The translations under genes were made by a program, and so were the position numbers. From the NCBI RefSeq assembly GCF_000429645.1, contig NZ_KE386933.1:62001-126000 (forward strand): a stretch of DNA of 64,000 bases. The letters run 5' to 3'. This stretch comes from Niveispirillum irakense DSM 11586. GTDB lineage: Bacteria; Pseudomonadota; Alphaproteobacteria; Azospirillales; Azospirillaceae. Shown here one piece after another: positions 8,344 through 16,991 of this stretch (position 1 is the first letter of the stretch; the number at the start of each line of letters is the position of its first letter). Under the pieces are notes generated by a model. It did no database searches, had not been told where the DNA came from, and saw only the letters and a list, made by a program, of their open reading frames with translations.

Positions 8344-11300
8344 ATGCGGTCGATCATGCAGGTGGCCCTGGTGGCCATTACCATCATCCTGGTGGGTTTG
8401 GCTGGGCTGGGCCTGGTGCGTATGCTGGATAAGGATGGGCAGGACGGGAATGCCCGTCCGGTGGCCACTACCAGCCCTGCGACGGGACAAACAGCAGGCA
8501 ACATGGTTGCCCCCGTTGCCAGTGTGACTGGCACGGATACCGCCCCGGAAGGCGGCTTCCGCTTCCATCGTGTGTCGGTGGAAGCCGGCGGCACGGTGGC
8601 GGAAGCCTGCCTCGCCTTCAACGCTCCCCTGGATGGCAGCGGCGCCACCTCCTATGCCGATTATGTCCAGGTGCCCGATGGGGTCCGCCCCGGTTTCCGC
8701 GTGGATGGCAACCGGCTGTGCCTGTCCGGCCTTTCCTTTGGCACCGAATATGCGCTGACCCTGCGCAGCGGCCTGCCGGCTGCTGGCGGCAAAGGCGCGT
8801 TGGCCGAGGATGTGCCCGTCACGGTCGGGTTGGCCGACCGGCCCCCCGCAGTGGCGATGGGCCAGGGCTTCATCCTGCCGCGGGAGACGGGCGACGGCCT
8901 GCCCATCACCACGGTCAATGTCGACCGGCTGTCGATCAAGCTCTACCGTGTCGGGGACCGGCTGCTGGCCCGCATGCGCCAGGATTTCCTGGATGAGCGG
9001 ACCTTCTATCCCTATGATTCCGAACAGATTGCCGAGGATCAGGGCCGTCTGGTCTGGCAAGGGGAAATGCCGGTCAAAGGCCCGCGCAACGAGGCGGTGA
9101 CCAGCCTGTTCCCCCTGGCCAAGACCATCGGCACGACCGAACCGGGGGCCTATCTGCTGGTTGCGTCCAACCCGGATGCCCCGCGGGATGATGGCGAGGG
9201 CCGCTATTTCTATTCCGACAGCTATCGCCCGGCGGCGGGGCAATGGGTGGTGCAGTCCGATCTGGGCCTGACCAGCTTTGCCGGTGATGATGGGTTGACC
9301 CTGTCTGTCCGCTCGCTGGCGGGCGCGACGCCGCTGGCCGGTACGCGCCTGACCCTGATCGCCCGCAATAATGAGGTGCTGGGCGAGGTGCGGACCGATG
9401 AAGCCGGGATCGGCCGCTTCGGTGCCGGCCTGTTGCGCGGGGAAGGCGGCATGGCGCCCGTGATGGTCATGGCCTATCGCGGCGATGGCGATTTCAATTT
9501 CCTGGACCTGCGCCGCCCCGGATTTGACCTGTCCGACCGTGGTGTGGAAGGCCGCCCGCCGGCGGGGCCGGTGGATGCGTTCCTTTATACCGAGCGTGGC
9601 ATCTATCGTCCGGGGGAGACGGTGGAACTGACGGCGCTGCTGCGCGACCAGACCGCCCATGCCCTGACCGGTCGCACCTTCACGCTGAAGCTGAAGCGCC
9701 CAGACGGGAAGGAACATCGCCGTTATGATCTGGCCGATGGCGGCGGCGGGGCTGGGCACCTGTCCCTGGTGTTGCCGGCCAGCGCCGCGCGCGGCCAGTG
9801 GGAGGCGACCCTGCATGCCGATCCGGAAAGCGATCCGGTCGGGCGTGTTGCGTTCCAGGTGCAGGATTTCGTGCCCCAGCGTCTGGCTTTGTCGGTTGAA
9901 GGCGGGCCCAAATGGCTGTTGCCGGGGGCGCCGCTTTCCCTGGATGTCACCGCCCGCTTCCTCTATGGCGCGCCGGGGTCGGACCTGACGGGTGAAGCCT
10001 CCATGGTGATTGAGCCGGACCCCAACCCCTATCCCCAGCATAAGGGCTTCCGCTGGGGCATCGGGACGGAGGATTTCCGCGCCGACCGTTATGACCTGGA
10101 GATCGGCACCACGGACGCCGAAGGGCGTACCCAGGTGACCGGCACCCTGCCGGGCGACCTGCAATCCACCCGCCCCTTGCGCGCCGATATTTCCATCGCC
10201 ATCCGGGAGCCAGGCGGCCGTGCCACGTCGGAACATGTCTATATCCCCTTCATGGCCCGCGACCGGGCCATCGGCATCCGCCCCCATTTCGATGACAGTG
10301 TGCAGGAAGGGGCCCACGCCGGGTTCGACATCATCATGGTCAGCGAGGATGGCCGACCGGTGACGGCCCAGGGCCTGCGCTGGCGACTGGTGCGGGATAC
10401 CTCCACCTGGCAATGGTTCCGGTCCGGGGGAGGCTGGAAATATCAGCGCGTCCCGCGGGAGCGGGAGGTGGCATCCGGCAGCCTGGATGTTGCCCATGAC
10501 AAGGTCGCGACCATCGCCCAGCAGGTGCAATGGGGCGGATATCGCCTGATTGTTACGGATCCGGCATCGGGTGCTGCCAGTGCGGTCAGCTTCTCCGGCG
10601 GCTGGTATTCCGCCGCCGGGGCCGACAGGCCCGACCGGTTGAAGCTGGCAGCCGACCGCGCCGGCTATGCGCCGGGGGAAACGGCCCGCCTGCATATTGA
10701 AAGCGATGTCGCCGGGGAAGCGCTGCTGGTCATCGCCAATGAGAAGGTGCAGGAGGTCCGCACCCTGAGCGTGCCGGCCGGCGGCACCGATCTGGAGGTA
10801 AAATTGCGGGAGGAATGGGGGGCGGGCGCCTATGCGCTGGTCACCCTCTACCGGCCGCTGACCGCCCAGTTGGGCCATGCGCCGGTGCGTGCGGTTGGCG
10901 TGGCATGGCTGGGGCTGGACCCGTCCCGCCGCACCCTGAATGTGGCGATCCAGGCGCCGGAGCGCATCGCCCCGCGCCAGACGCAGGAAGTGGTGGTGAC
11001 GGTGCCAGGGGCGGGGCGGCAGGCCCATGTCACCCTGGCCGCCGTAGACCAGGGCATTCTCCAACTCACCCGCTTCAAGACGCCGGAGCCCCAGACCCAT
11101 TATCTGGCCAAGCGCCTGCTGGGCGTGGCGATGCGGGATGATTATGGCCGCCTGATCCGGGGGCTGGCCCAGGGTGACGACCAGGGCGGCGACAGTTTCG
11201 GCGGCAAGGGGCTGGATGTGGTGCCCACCCGCACCGTGGCCTTGTTCTCTGGCATCGTCGCGCTGGATGGGGACGGCACGGCCCGCATCCCGCTGGAGAT

Positions 11301-13308
11301 CCCGGATTTTCAGGGGGAATTGCGGCTGATGGCCGTGGCCTGGGACAAGGACCGGATCGGGTCCGCCGACCGGGCCATGGTGGTGCGCGATCCCGTGGTG
11401 GCGGAATTGATCCTGCCGCGTTTCCTGTCTCCGGATGATCAGGGACGGGCCACGGTGCTGCTGCATAATGTGGAAGGCCAGGCCGGTGATTACCGCCTGA
11501 GCGTGAAGGCCAGCGGTGCGGTGGCCGGCGGGGTGGAACAGCGCACCCTGACGCTGGCCACGGGGGAACGGCAGGTCTTCACTGTGCCGCTGGACGGGCG
11601 CTTGGCCGGCATCGGCACGGTGGGGCTGTCGGTCACCGGGCCGGGTGGCTTCCAGGTGGACCGGTCCTGGCCGATCCAGGTGCGCCCGCCGCAACTGCCC
11701 GTGACGCGGGAAGAGGTGGCGACCCTGGCCCCCGGCCAGGGGGTGACGCTGGGCGGCGATCTGGTGGCCGGCATGGTGCCGGGCACGGTGTCGGTCTCCG
11801 TCTCCCTGTCGCGCTGGCAGGGGCTGGATGTGCCCGGCATGCTGCGCTGGCTGGACCGCTACCCGTTCGGTTGTCTGGAACAGACGGTCAGCCGGGCCAT
11901 GCCCCTGCTCTGGTTCAACGATCTGGCCTTGATGGCCGGCACGCGCCAGGATCAGGCCATTGCCGACCGGGTACAGGACAGTATCGACCGGGTGCTGTCC
12001 ATGCAGCAGCCGGATGGCGGGTTCAGCATGTGGGGCGGCTATGGTGACGGGGCCGATCCCTGGATCTCCGTCTTCGCCTATGATTTCCTGATGCTGGCGG
12101 CGGATCAGGGCTATCTGGTGCCGGCTGATGCGCTGGCGCTGGGCCGGCGCTGGCTGATGGAAGCATCCACCCGCGCCTATCCGGTGCCGGTGCAGGCCTA
12201 TGCCGGCTGGGTGCAGGCCCGCAAGGGCCAGGCCAATGCTGGCGACCTGCGCTATTTCCACGATTCCAACATACCGGAACAGGCTTTGGCCACCGCCCAG
12301 CTTGCCGCAGCATTGGACGCGATTGGCGAACGTGCCCGCGCCGCCAGTGCCTATGACAAAGCCCGGCGCCAGTTGGCCCAATGGGCGGCGGCGGAACCGG
12401 CGGAAAGGGCGGCACTGGAAACCGCCCGGCGCACCGGCAAACCGGCGAAGGTGCCGGATCGTACCGACAAATATGGCAGTCGCCTGCGCGACACCTATGC
12501 CATTGCCGCGCTGATGGCCAATGGTGGTCGGGGTGCGGCGGTGCCGGCCCTGCTGGAATCGGCCCATCTGCTGGATACCAGGGCGGAAGATACCAACACC
12601 CAGGAAAAGGCCTGGATGCTGCGTGCCGCTGCCACCCTGGCGGGGGGGCAGGCCAAGCTGGCCGTGGCGGTGGATGGCCGTGATGTGGCCGGCGGTGATC
12701 CCGTTGCCGTGCCTGTGGCCCTGACGGCACTGGAACAGGGCTTGACGCTGGAAAATAAGGGCGAGACGGACCTGTACCGCACCTTGTCGGTGGAAGGGGT
12801 GCCCCTGGCGCCGGAACCGGCCAGTGCCAATGGCATCACCCTGTCCAAGCGCCTGTTCACCCCGGCGGGGGAACCGGTGGACCCGGCCCAGGTGCGCCGC
12901 AATGACCGGCTGGTCGTGGTGCTGGAAGGCAATGCCACGGAAGCGGCCCTGCGCGGTGATTACGCCCTGCTGGACCTGCTGCCCGCTGGTCTGGAGGTGG
13001 AAGGCGTGCTGCGGGCGGGGCAGGCCGGTTATGACTGGATCGGCCTGTTGTCCGACACCCAGGTGGCGGAAGGGCGCGATGACCGGATGGTCGCCGCGCT
13101 GACCCTGCCGGCCTATCGCGAGGATGATACCGGCCTGACGGGGGCCAGCGGCTTTGCCCTGGATCGCAAATGGGGCTTCCGTGTTGCCTATGCGGTGCGG
13201 GCGGTGACGCCGGGCAGCTTCGCCCTGCCGGCTGCGGTCGCGGAGCATATGTATGTGCCCCAGGCCAGGGCGCGGACGGAGATGGGCCGGATGGAGATTG
13301 CCGAGTGA
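8344..13308 (+). CDS. Bacterial alpha-2-macroglobulin (YfhM-like)
   Basis: A giant periplasmic protease trap of 1654 residues. It starts at the ATG at 8344 behind GGGGGGAG. Residues 5-25 form one transmembrane anchor without a lipobox cysteine, so the protein is tethered in the inner membrane rather than lipidated as in E. coli YfhM. Repeated MG domains follow, including the macroglobulin segment with TERGIYRPGETVELTALLRD. The thioester motif GCLEQ (Cys1177 to Gln1180) is intact inside YPFGCLEQTVSR. The YGGG-like WGGYGDGADPW and the terpenoid-toroid repeats follow. Attack by a protease would expose the thioester and crosslink the attacker. It overlaps pbpC by four bases, the known defence-plus-repair pairing. 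Confidence 0.95.
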   Translation: MRSIMQVALVAITIILVGLAGLGLVRMLDKDGQDGNARPVATTSPATGQTAGNMVAPVASVTGTDTAPEGGFRFHRVSVEAGGTVAEACLAFNAPLDGSGATSYADYVQVPDGVRPGFRVDGNRLCLSGLSFGTEYALTLRSGLPAAGGKGALAEDVPVTVGLADRPPAVAMGQGFILPRETGDGLPITTVNVDRLSIKLYRVGDRLLARMRQDFLDERTFYPYDSEQIAEDQGRLVWQGEMPVKGPRNEAVTSLFPLAKTIGTTEPGAYLLVASNPDAPRDDGEGRYFYSDSYRPAAGQWVVQSDLGLTSFAGDDGLTLSVRSLAGATPLAGTRLTLIARNNEVLGEVRTDEAGIGRFGAGLLRGEGGMAPVMVMAYRGDGDFNFLDLRRPGFDLSDRGVEGRPPAGPVDAFLYTERGIYRPGETVELTALLRDQTAHALTGRTFTLKLKRPDGKEHRRYDLADGGGGAGHLSLVLPASAARGQWEATLHADPESDPVGRVAFQVQDFVPQRLALSVEGGPKWLLPGAPLSLDVTARFLYGAPGSDLTGEASMVIEPDPNPYPQHKGFRWGIGTEDFRADRYDLEIGTTDAEGRTQVTGTLPGDLQSTRPLRADISIAIREPGGRATSEHVYIPFMARDRAIGIRPHFDDSVQEGAHAGFDIIMVSEDGRPVTAQGLRWRLVRDTSTWQWFRSGGGWKYQRVPREREVASGSLDVAHDKVATIAQQVQWGGYRLIVTDPASGAASAVSFSGGWYSAAGADRPDRLKLAADRAGYAPGETARLHIESDVAGEALLVIANEKVQEVRTLSVPAGGTDLEVKLREEWGAGAYALVTLYRPLTAQLGHAPVRAVGVAWLGLDPSRRTLNVAIQAPERIAPRQTQEVVVTVPGAGRQAHVTLAAVDQGILQLTRFKTPEPQTHYLAKRLLGVAMRDDYGRLIRGLAQGDDQGGDSFGGKGLDVVPTRTVALFSGIVALDGDGTARIPLEIPDFQGELRLMAVAWDKDRIGSADRAMVVRDPVVAELILPRFLSPDDQGRATVLLHNVEGQAGDYRLSVKASGAVAGGVEQRTLTLATGERQVFTVPLDGRLAGIGTVGLSVTGPGGFQVDRSWPIQVRPPQLPVTREEVATLAPGQGVTLGGDLVAGMVPGTVSVSVSLSRWQGLDVPGMLRWLDRYPFGCLEQTVSRAMPLLWFNDLALMAGTRQDQAIADRVQDSIDRVLSMQQPDGGFSMWGGYGDGADPWISVFAYDFLMLAADQGYLVPADALALGRRWLMEASTRAYPVPVQAYAGWVQARKGQANAGDLRYFHDSNIPEQALATAQLAAALDAIGERARAASAYDKARRQLAQWAAAEPAERAALETARRTGKPAKVPDRTDKYGSRLRDTYAIAALMANGGRGAAVPALLESAHLLDTRAEDTNTQEKAWMLRAAATLAGGQAKLAVAVDGRDVAGGDPVAVPVALTALEQGLTLENKGETDLYRTLSVEGVPLAPEPASANGITLSKRLFTPAGEPVDPAQVRRNDRLVVVLEGNATEAALRGDYALLDLLPAGLEVEGVLRAGQAGYDWIGLLSDTQVAEGRDDRMVAALTLPAYREDDTGLTGASGFALDRKWGFRVAYAVRAVTPGSFALPAAVAEHMYVPQARARTEMGRMEIAE

Positions 13309-15353
13309 TCCGGCTTTCCCGATCCTGGCGCCGGATCGGGATTGGGGGGCTTGCCGCTGCCGGCCTGCTGCTGGCGGCGGATCTGGCCTTGCCGCCGGAC
13401 CTGTCGCGCTGGCAGGGGCGGTCGGCCCAGGTGCTGGATGCCAATGGCGGTCTGTTGCGGCCCTTTCCCACCGCGGAAGGGTCCTGGCGGCTGGAAACCC
13501 GGCCCGATCAGGTCGATCCGCTTTATCTGGACATGCTGCTGCTGGTGGAAGACGGGCGCCATGGCTGGCATCCCGGTGTCGATCCGCTGGCCGTGATCCG
13601 GGCGGGCGGGCAGGCGCTGCGCCATGGCCGCATCATTTCCGGGGCCTCCACCCTGTCCATGCAGGCTGCCCGCCTGCTGTCGCCCCAGCCGCGCACCTTC
13701 CGCGCCAAGCTGGAAGAGGCGGCGCGCGCCTTGCAGCTTCATCGCCGGCTGGGGGCCGAGGGGGTTCTGTCCGTCTATCTGACGCTGGCCCCGTTCGGTG
13801 GCCCGCTGGAAGGGGTGCGCGCGGCCAGCCTGTCCTGGTTTGGGCGGGAACCGGCGCATCTGTCCCCGGCGCAGTCGGCCTTGCTGGTGGCGCTGCCGCA
13901 ATCACCGGAACGGTTGCGGCCCGACCGGTTTCCCGCCGCCGCGCGGGCTGCCCGTAACCGGGTGCTGGACCGGGCCGCCGCCGCCGGGTTGATTGCCGCC
14001 GATGTGGCGGCTGCCGCCAAGGCGGAACCTTTGCCCACCCGCCAATCCCCTTTGCCCTTGCTGGCCCCGCATCTGGCCGAACGGCTGGTGGCCGGGGCCG
14101 GCCCCGGTGCCGTGATCCGCAGCACCATCCGCCCCGACCTGCAACGCGGGCTGGAAGCGCTGGGCCGCGCCCACCTTGCCCGGCTGGAAGCGGGGGGCGA
14201 TCTGGCCATTCTGGTGCTGGATAATCGCGACCGCCGGCTGCTGGCCCATCTGGGCAGCGGCGATTGGCAGCGCCGGCAACTGGACCTGTCGCGGGCCGTG
14301 CGCTCCCCGGGATCGACGTTGAAACCCTTTATCTATGCGCTGGCCTTTGATGATCTGTCGCTGCATCCCGGCACGCTGATTGACGATGCGCCCCAGCGGT
14401 TCGGGGATTGGCTGCCACGCAATTTCGATCATGATTTCCATGGCATGGTGACCGCGCGGGAGGCGTTGCAGCGATCCTTGAATGTGCCAGCGGTGCAGGT
14501 GCTGGAACGGGTGGGGCCGGCGCGGATGGCGGCCCTGCTGACGGCATCGGGGGCCAACCTGTCTTTGCCCCCGGCGGCGGAACCGGGCCTGCCGCTGGCG
14601 CTGGGCGGGGTGGGCATCCGCCTGACGGACCTTGCCATGCTGTATGCAGCATTGGCCGATGATGGCAAGGTACGCCCCATCCAGACGCGGCTGGATGGGC
14701 CGACGGCGGGGCCTGCCGGTCGGCTGGTGGGTGGCCCGGCGGCGCGCGCCACGCTGACCATCCTGCGGGGCAGCCCCATGCCGGATGGTCTGGCCGGGGG
14801 CGCTGGCATCGCCCGCACCCGGCGGGTCGCGTTCAAGACCGGTACATCCTATGGCTATCGCGACGCCTGGACGGTGGGGGTTTCCACGGATTACACGGTC
14901 GCTGTCTGGGTGGGCCGGGCCGATGGTGCACCCCGACCGGGGGAGGCGGGGCGGCAGGCGGCGGCCCCCTTGATGTTCCGCGTCTTCGACCTGCTGCCGC
15001 CCGATGGACCGCAGCCGGAACCGGCCCAGCCCGACCATGCCCTTTTCCGCAGCGCACCCCCGCCAGCCCTGGCCCGGCTGAATGCCGCGCCTGTGGCCGC
15101 GATCACGCATGTGGAGAAGCTGCGTATCCTGTTCCCCCCCGATGGGGCGGAGGTGGAGGCACTGGATGAGGGTATTTCCCTTTCCGCGCAAGGCGGGCGG
15201 GCCCCCTATCGCTGGGTGGCCGATGATATGCCGCTGGCAGAGGATACGCCCTTCTGGCGTCCGACCGGTGCTGGATTCTCTCGCCTGACGGTCATTGATG
15301 CCACCGGCCAGCGTGCCAGCGCCGCCATCCGCGTCCATGTACCAGGGCAGTGA
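13305..15353 (+). CDS. pbpC: Penicillin-binding protein 1C
   Basis: Bifunctional peptidoglycan synthase of 682 residues. One N-terminal transmembrane helix (about residues 10-28) is followed by the GT51 transglycosylase domain with VEDGRHGWHPGVD (catalytic Glu82) and SGASTLSMQAARLL. The transpeptidase domain carries SPGSTLKP (nucleophile Ser337, Lys340), RSLN, and FKTGTSYGYRDAW (Lys511). The last 90 residues are the PBP1C-specific C-terminal domain (RILFPPDGAEVEA). The GTG start at 13305 forms GTGA with the A2M stop, implying translational coupling. A2M and PBP1C together are thought to trap invading proteases and repair wall damage; that role comes from the E. coli and Salmonella homologues. 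Confidence 0.95.
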   Translation: MIRLSRSWRRIGIGGLAAAGLLLAADLALPPDLSRWQGRSAQVLDANGGLLRPFPTAEGSWRLETRPDQVDPLYLDMLLLVEDGRHGWHPGVDPLAVIRAGGQALRHGRIISGASTLSMQAARLLSPQPRTFRAKLEEAARALQLHRRLGAEGVLSVYLTLAPFGGPLEGVRAASLSWFGREPAHLSPAQSALLVALPQSPERLRPDRFPAAARAARNRVLDRAAAAGLIAADVAAAAKAEPLPTRQSPLPLLAPHLAERLVAGAGPGAVIRSTIRPDLQRGLEALGRAHLARLEAGGDLAILVLDNRDRRLLAHLGSGDWQRRQLDLSRAVRSPGSTLKPFIYALAFDDLSLHPGTLIDDAPQRFGDWLPRNFDHDFHGMVTAREALQRSLNVPAVQVLERVGPARMAALLTASGANLSLPPAAEPGLPLALGGVGIRLTDLAMLYAALADDGKVRPIQTRLDGPTAGPAGRLVGGPAARATLTILRGSPMPDGLAGGAGIARTRRVAFKTGTSYGYRDAWTVGVSTDYTVAVWVGRADGAPRPGEAGRQAAAPLMFRVFDLLPPDGPQPEPAQPDHALFRSAPPPALARLNAAPVAAITHVEKLRILFPPDGAEVEALDEGISLSAQGGRAPYRWVADDMPLAEDTPFWRPTGAGFSRLTVIDATGQRASAAIRVHVPGQ

Positions 15354-15431
15354 TGACGGCCACTTTACAATCTTTGGTCAAGCGGCATGATCCGCCCGAA
15401 ATGTCTTTATCCTGTTGAGGAAAAACCCGAA

Positions 15432-15941
15432 ATGAGCCTGTCCTTTTATGATGCCTCCGTGCCTGCCCTGCGCCGCGGCCTGGTGGTATTGGACACCCTG
15501 CTGGCCAAGGCGGAAGCCTATGTGGCCGAAACCGGTATTGATGCCGCGACCCTGTTGAATGCCCGCATCGCCCCGGACATGCACCCTTTCACCCGGCAGG
15601 TGCAGATGGTCAGCGACAATGCCAAGGGGGCCGCAGCACGGCTGGCCGGCATTGCCGCCCCCGCCATGGCGGATGAGGAGCAGAGCCTGGGCGACCTGCG
15701 CCAGCGCCTCGCCAAAACCATCGCTTTTCTGGATTCGGTGAAGCCGGCAGACATTTCCGATGATGCCGGGCGGACCATTGTGCTGAAGCTGCCGAGCGGT
15801 GAAATCCCGTTCACGGCCCAGTCTTATCTGCTGGGCTTCGCCCTGCCCAATTTCTATTTCCACCTCACCACCGCCTATGACCTGCTGCGTCAACAGGGGC
15901 TGGCCATCGGCAAGCGTGATTTCATCGGTCCGCTGGGCTGA
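15432..15941 (+). CDS. DUF1993 family protein
   Basis: A helical protein of 169 residues from a family found in bacteria and fungi with no proven function, related in fold to the DinB-like four-helix bundles. Typical features are the N-terminal SLSFYDASVPALRRGL, the middle PDMHPFTRQVQMVSDNAKGA and the C-terminal LPNFYFHLTTAYDLLRQQG, where His, Phe and Tyr residues are conserved. The start at 15432 follows TGAGGA. It is probably transcribed alone, 78 bases after pbpC. Enzymatic activity is not claimed. Confidence 0.85.
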   Translation: MSLSFYDASVPALRRGLVVLDTLLAKAEAYVAETGIDAATLLNARIAPDMHPFTRQVQMVSDNAKGAAARLAGIAAPAMADEEQSLGDLRQRLAKTIAFLDSVKPADISDDAGRTIVLKLPSGEIPFTAQSYLLGFALPNFYFHLTTAYDLLRQQGLAIGKRDFIGPLG

Positions 15942-15986
15942 GAGACAAGAGCGCTGGGGGCGGTAGGTTGCCGCCCCTTTAGTGTC

Positions 15987-16135
15987 TGTCAGGTTTAGGT
16001 GGAATCGGACATTGTCCTCACTTCCGTCACCCCGGCGAAGGCCGGGGTCCAGTTTCCTAGAGCACAGCGCCTGTGATTCTGGACCCCGGCCTTCGCCGGG
16101 GTGACGGTGGAGGTTGATCCAACGTAAACCTGACA
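15987..16135. repeat. 149-bp nested palindromic element, copy A
   Basis: Outer inverted repeats TGTCAGGTTTA (15987) and TAAACCTGACA (ending 16135) enclose a perfect 29-base inverted pair, 16024-16052 and 16079-16107, with a 26-base spacer. Each inner arm is itself a hairpin (CCCCGGC-gaa-GCCGGGG). A second element of the same length and architecture lies at 63742-63890. Confidence 0.8.
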
Positions 16136-16139
16136 AACT

Positions 16140-16757
16140 CTAGTCCCGCCAATAGCCCCAGACGCTGGCCGGGGGCACATTGGCGATGGTGAAGCCGACG
16201 CGCTTGCCCTTGATGCCCAGTTCCTTGCGCTTCAAGGGGGAGCGGGCGGAGTAGGTATAGGCGTAAAAACGCCGGCCCTTGGGCATGATGGCGAAAATCT
16301 CGTCCACGATGATGCGCTGGGCTTCCACCGGGATCAGGATCATGGGGATGCCGCAGACCACGGTACCCACCTTGCCCACCAGATGCGGCGGCAGCATGCG
16401 GCGCACATCGGCCACATCGCCTTCCAGAATGTTCACCTGGGGAAAATGGCGGCGCAGATAGGGTGCCAGTTCAGGATCACGCTCCACCGTATAGAGCTTT
16501 TGCGGCGCGACCCCCTGTTCCAGCAGGGCACGGGTGATGGCCCCGGTGCCGCCACCGAATTCAACCACCACCTCGTCCTGTTCCTGCCGCACCTGCGAAG
16601 AGATCAACCGCGACAGGGACGGGGAGGAGGGGGTGATCGATGCCATCTGCATCGGTCTTGCCATCCAGCGCTTGAAAAAAAGCCAAGCAGCGCTGGGCTC
16701 CTTGGCGGGCGTGGCGGCCTCGGCGCGGTCGAGTGGCATTCCGGGCAGGACCTTCAT
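16140..16757 (-). CDS. SAM-dependent methyltransferase, PmtA-like phospholipid N-methyltransferase
   Basis: Probably methylates phosphatidylethanolamine towards phosphatidylcholine. The 205-residue product has a class I SAM fold. Motif I is VVVEFGGGTGAITRALLEQG, the acidic end of strand 2 is YTVERDPELAPYLRR, and ILEGDVADVRRMLP is motif II. The N-terminal patch FFKRWMARPMQMASITPSS and the late ARSPLKRKELGIKGKR match soluble alphaproteobacterial PmtA-type enzymes. An rRNA-adenine dimethylase-like enzyme is the main alternative. The start is uncertain: I used the ATG at 16757; the frame is open 18 codons more. No ribosome-binding site is obvious at either. Stands alone, convergent with the DUF1993 gene. 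Confidence 0.75.
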   Translation of the reverse strand: MKVLPGMPLDRAEAATPAKEPSAAWLFFKRWMARPMQMASITPSSPSLSRLISSQVRQEQDEVVVEFGGGTGAITRALLEQGVAPQKLYTVERDPELAPYLRRHFPQVNILEGDVADVRRMLPPHLVGKVGTVVCGIPMILIPVEAQRIIVDEIFAIMPKGRRFYAYTYSARSPLKRKELGIKGKRVGFTIANVPPASVWGYWRD

Positions 16758-16956
16758 GGTTGAACCAGTGAACTGAGAAATGGCACGCGTTTGCGTGCAA
16801 TGCAATGACAAGGCTGTGCGTTATCGTACTGTATCAACGCGCCTTGGTCCCGGTAGGTGCCCGAAGGAGCCGCCATACTGCGGTAACCATTCGGGGACAT
16901 GGTGGGCCCCCTGTCCATGCCACTTTCTGGAAATGGCCTTGCTGATCAAGCCGGTG

Positions 16957-16982
16957 AAGGCCCCGCCCGGCGGCGGGGCCTT
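16957..16982 (-). terminator. Hairpin terminator of the ABC-F gene
   Basis: AAGGCCCCGCC pairs with GGCGGGGCCTT just after the ABC-F stop codon. The T-tract is short, so it is a GC-rich hairpin of moderate certainty. Confidence 0.6.
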
Positions 16983-16991
16983 CCGGTAGCG

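Noticed and set aside
8236-13248. A 1670-codon open frame on the minus strand
   Set aside because: It mirrors the alpha-2-macroglobulin gene. It is rich in His, Gly, Gln and Arg, has no domain, and is an artefact of high-GC codon use.
13902-15338. A 478-codon minus-strand frame opposite pbpC
   Set aside because: Shadow of the transpeptidase domain; no protein-like features.
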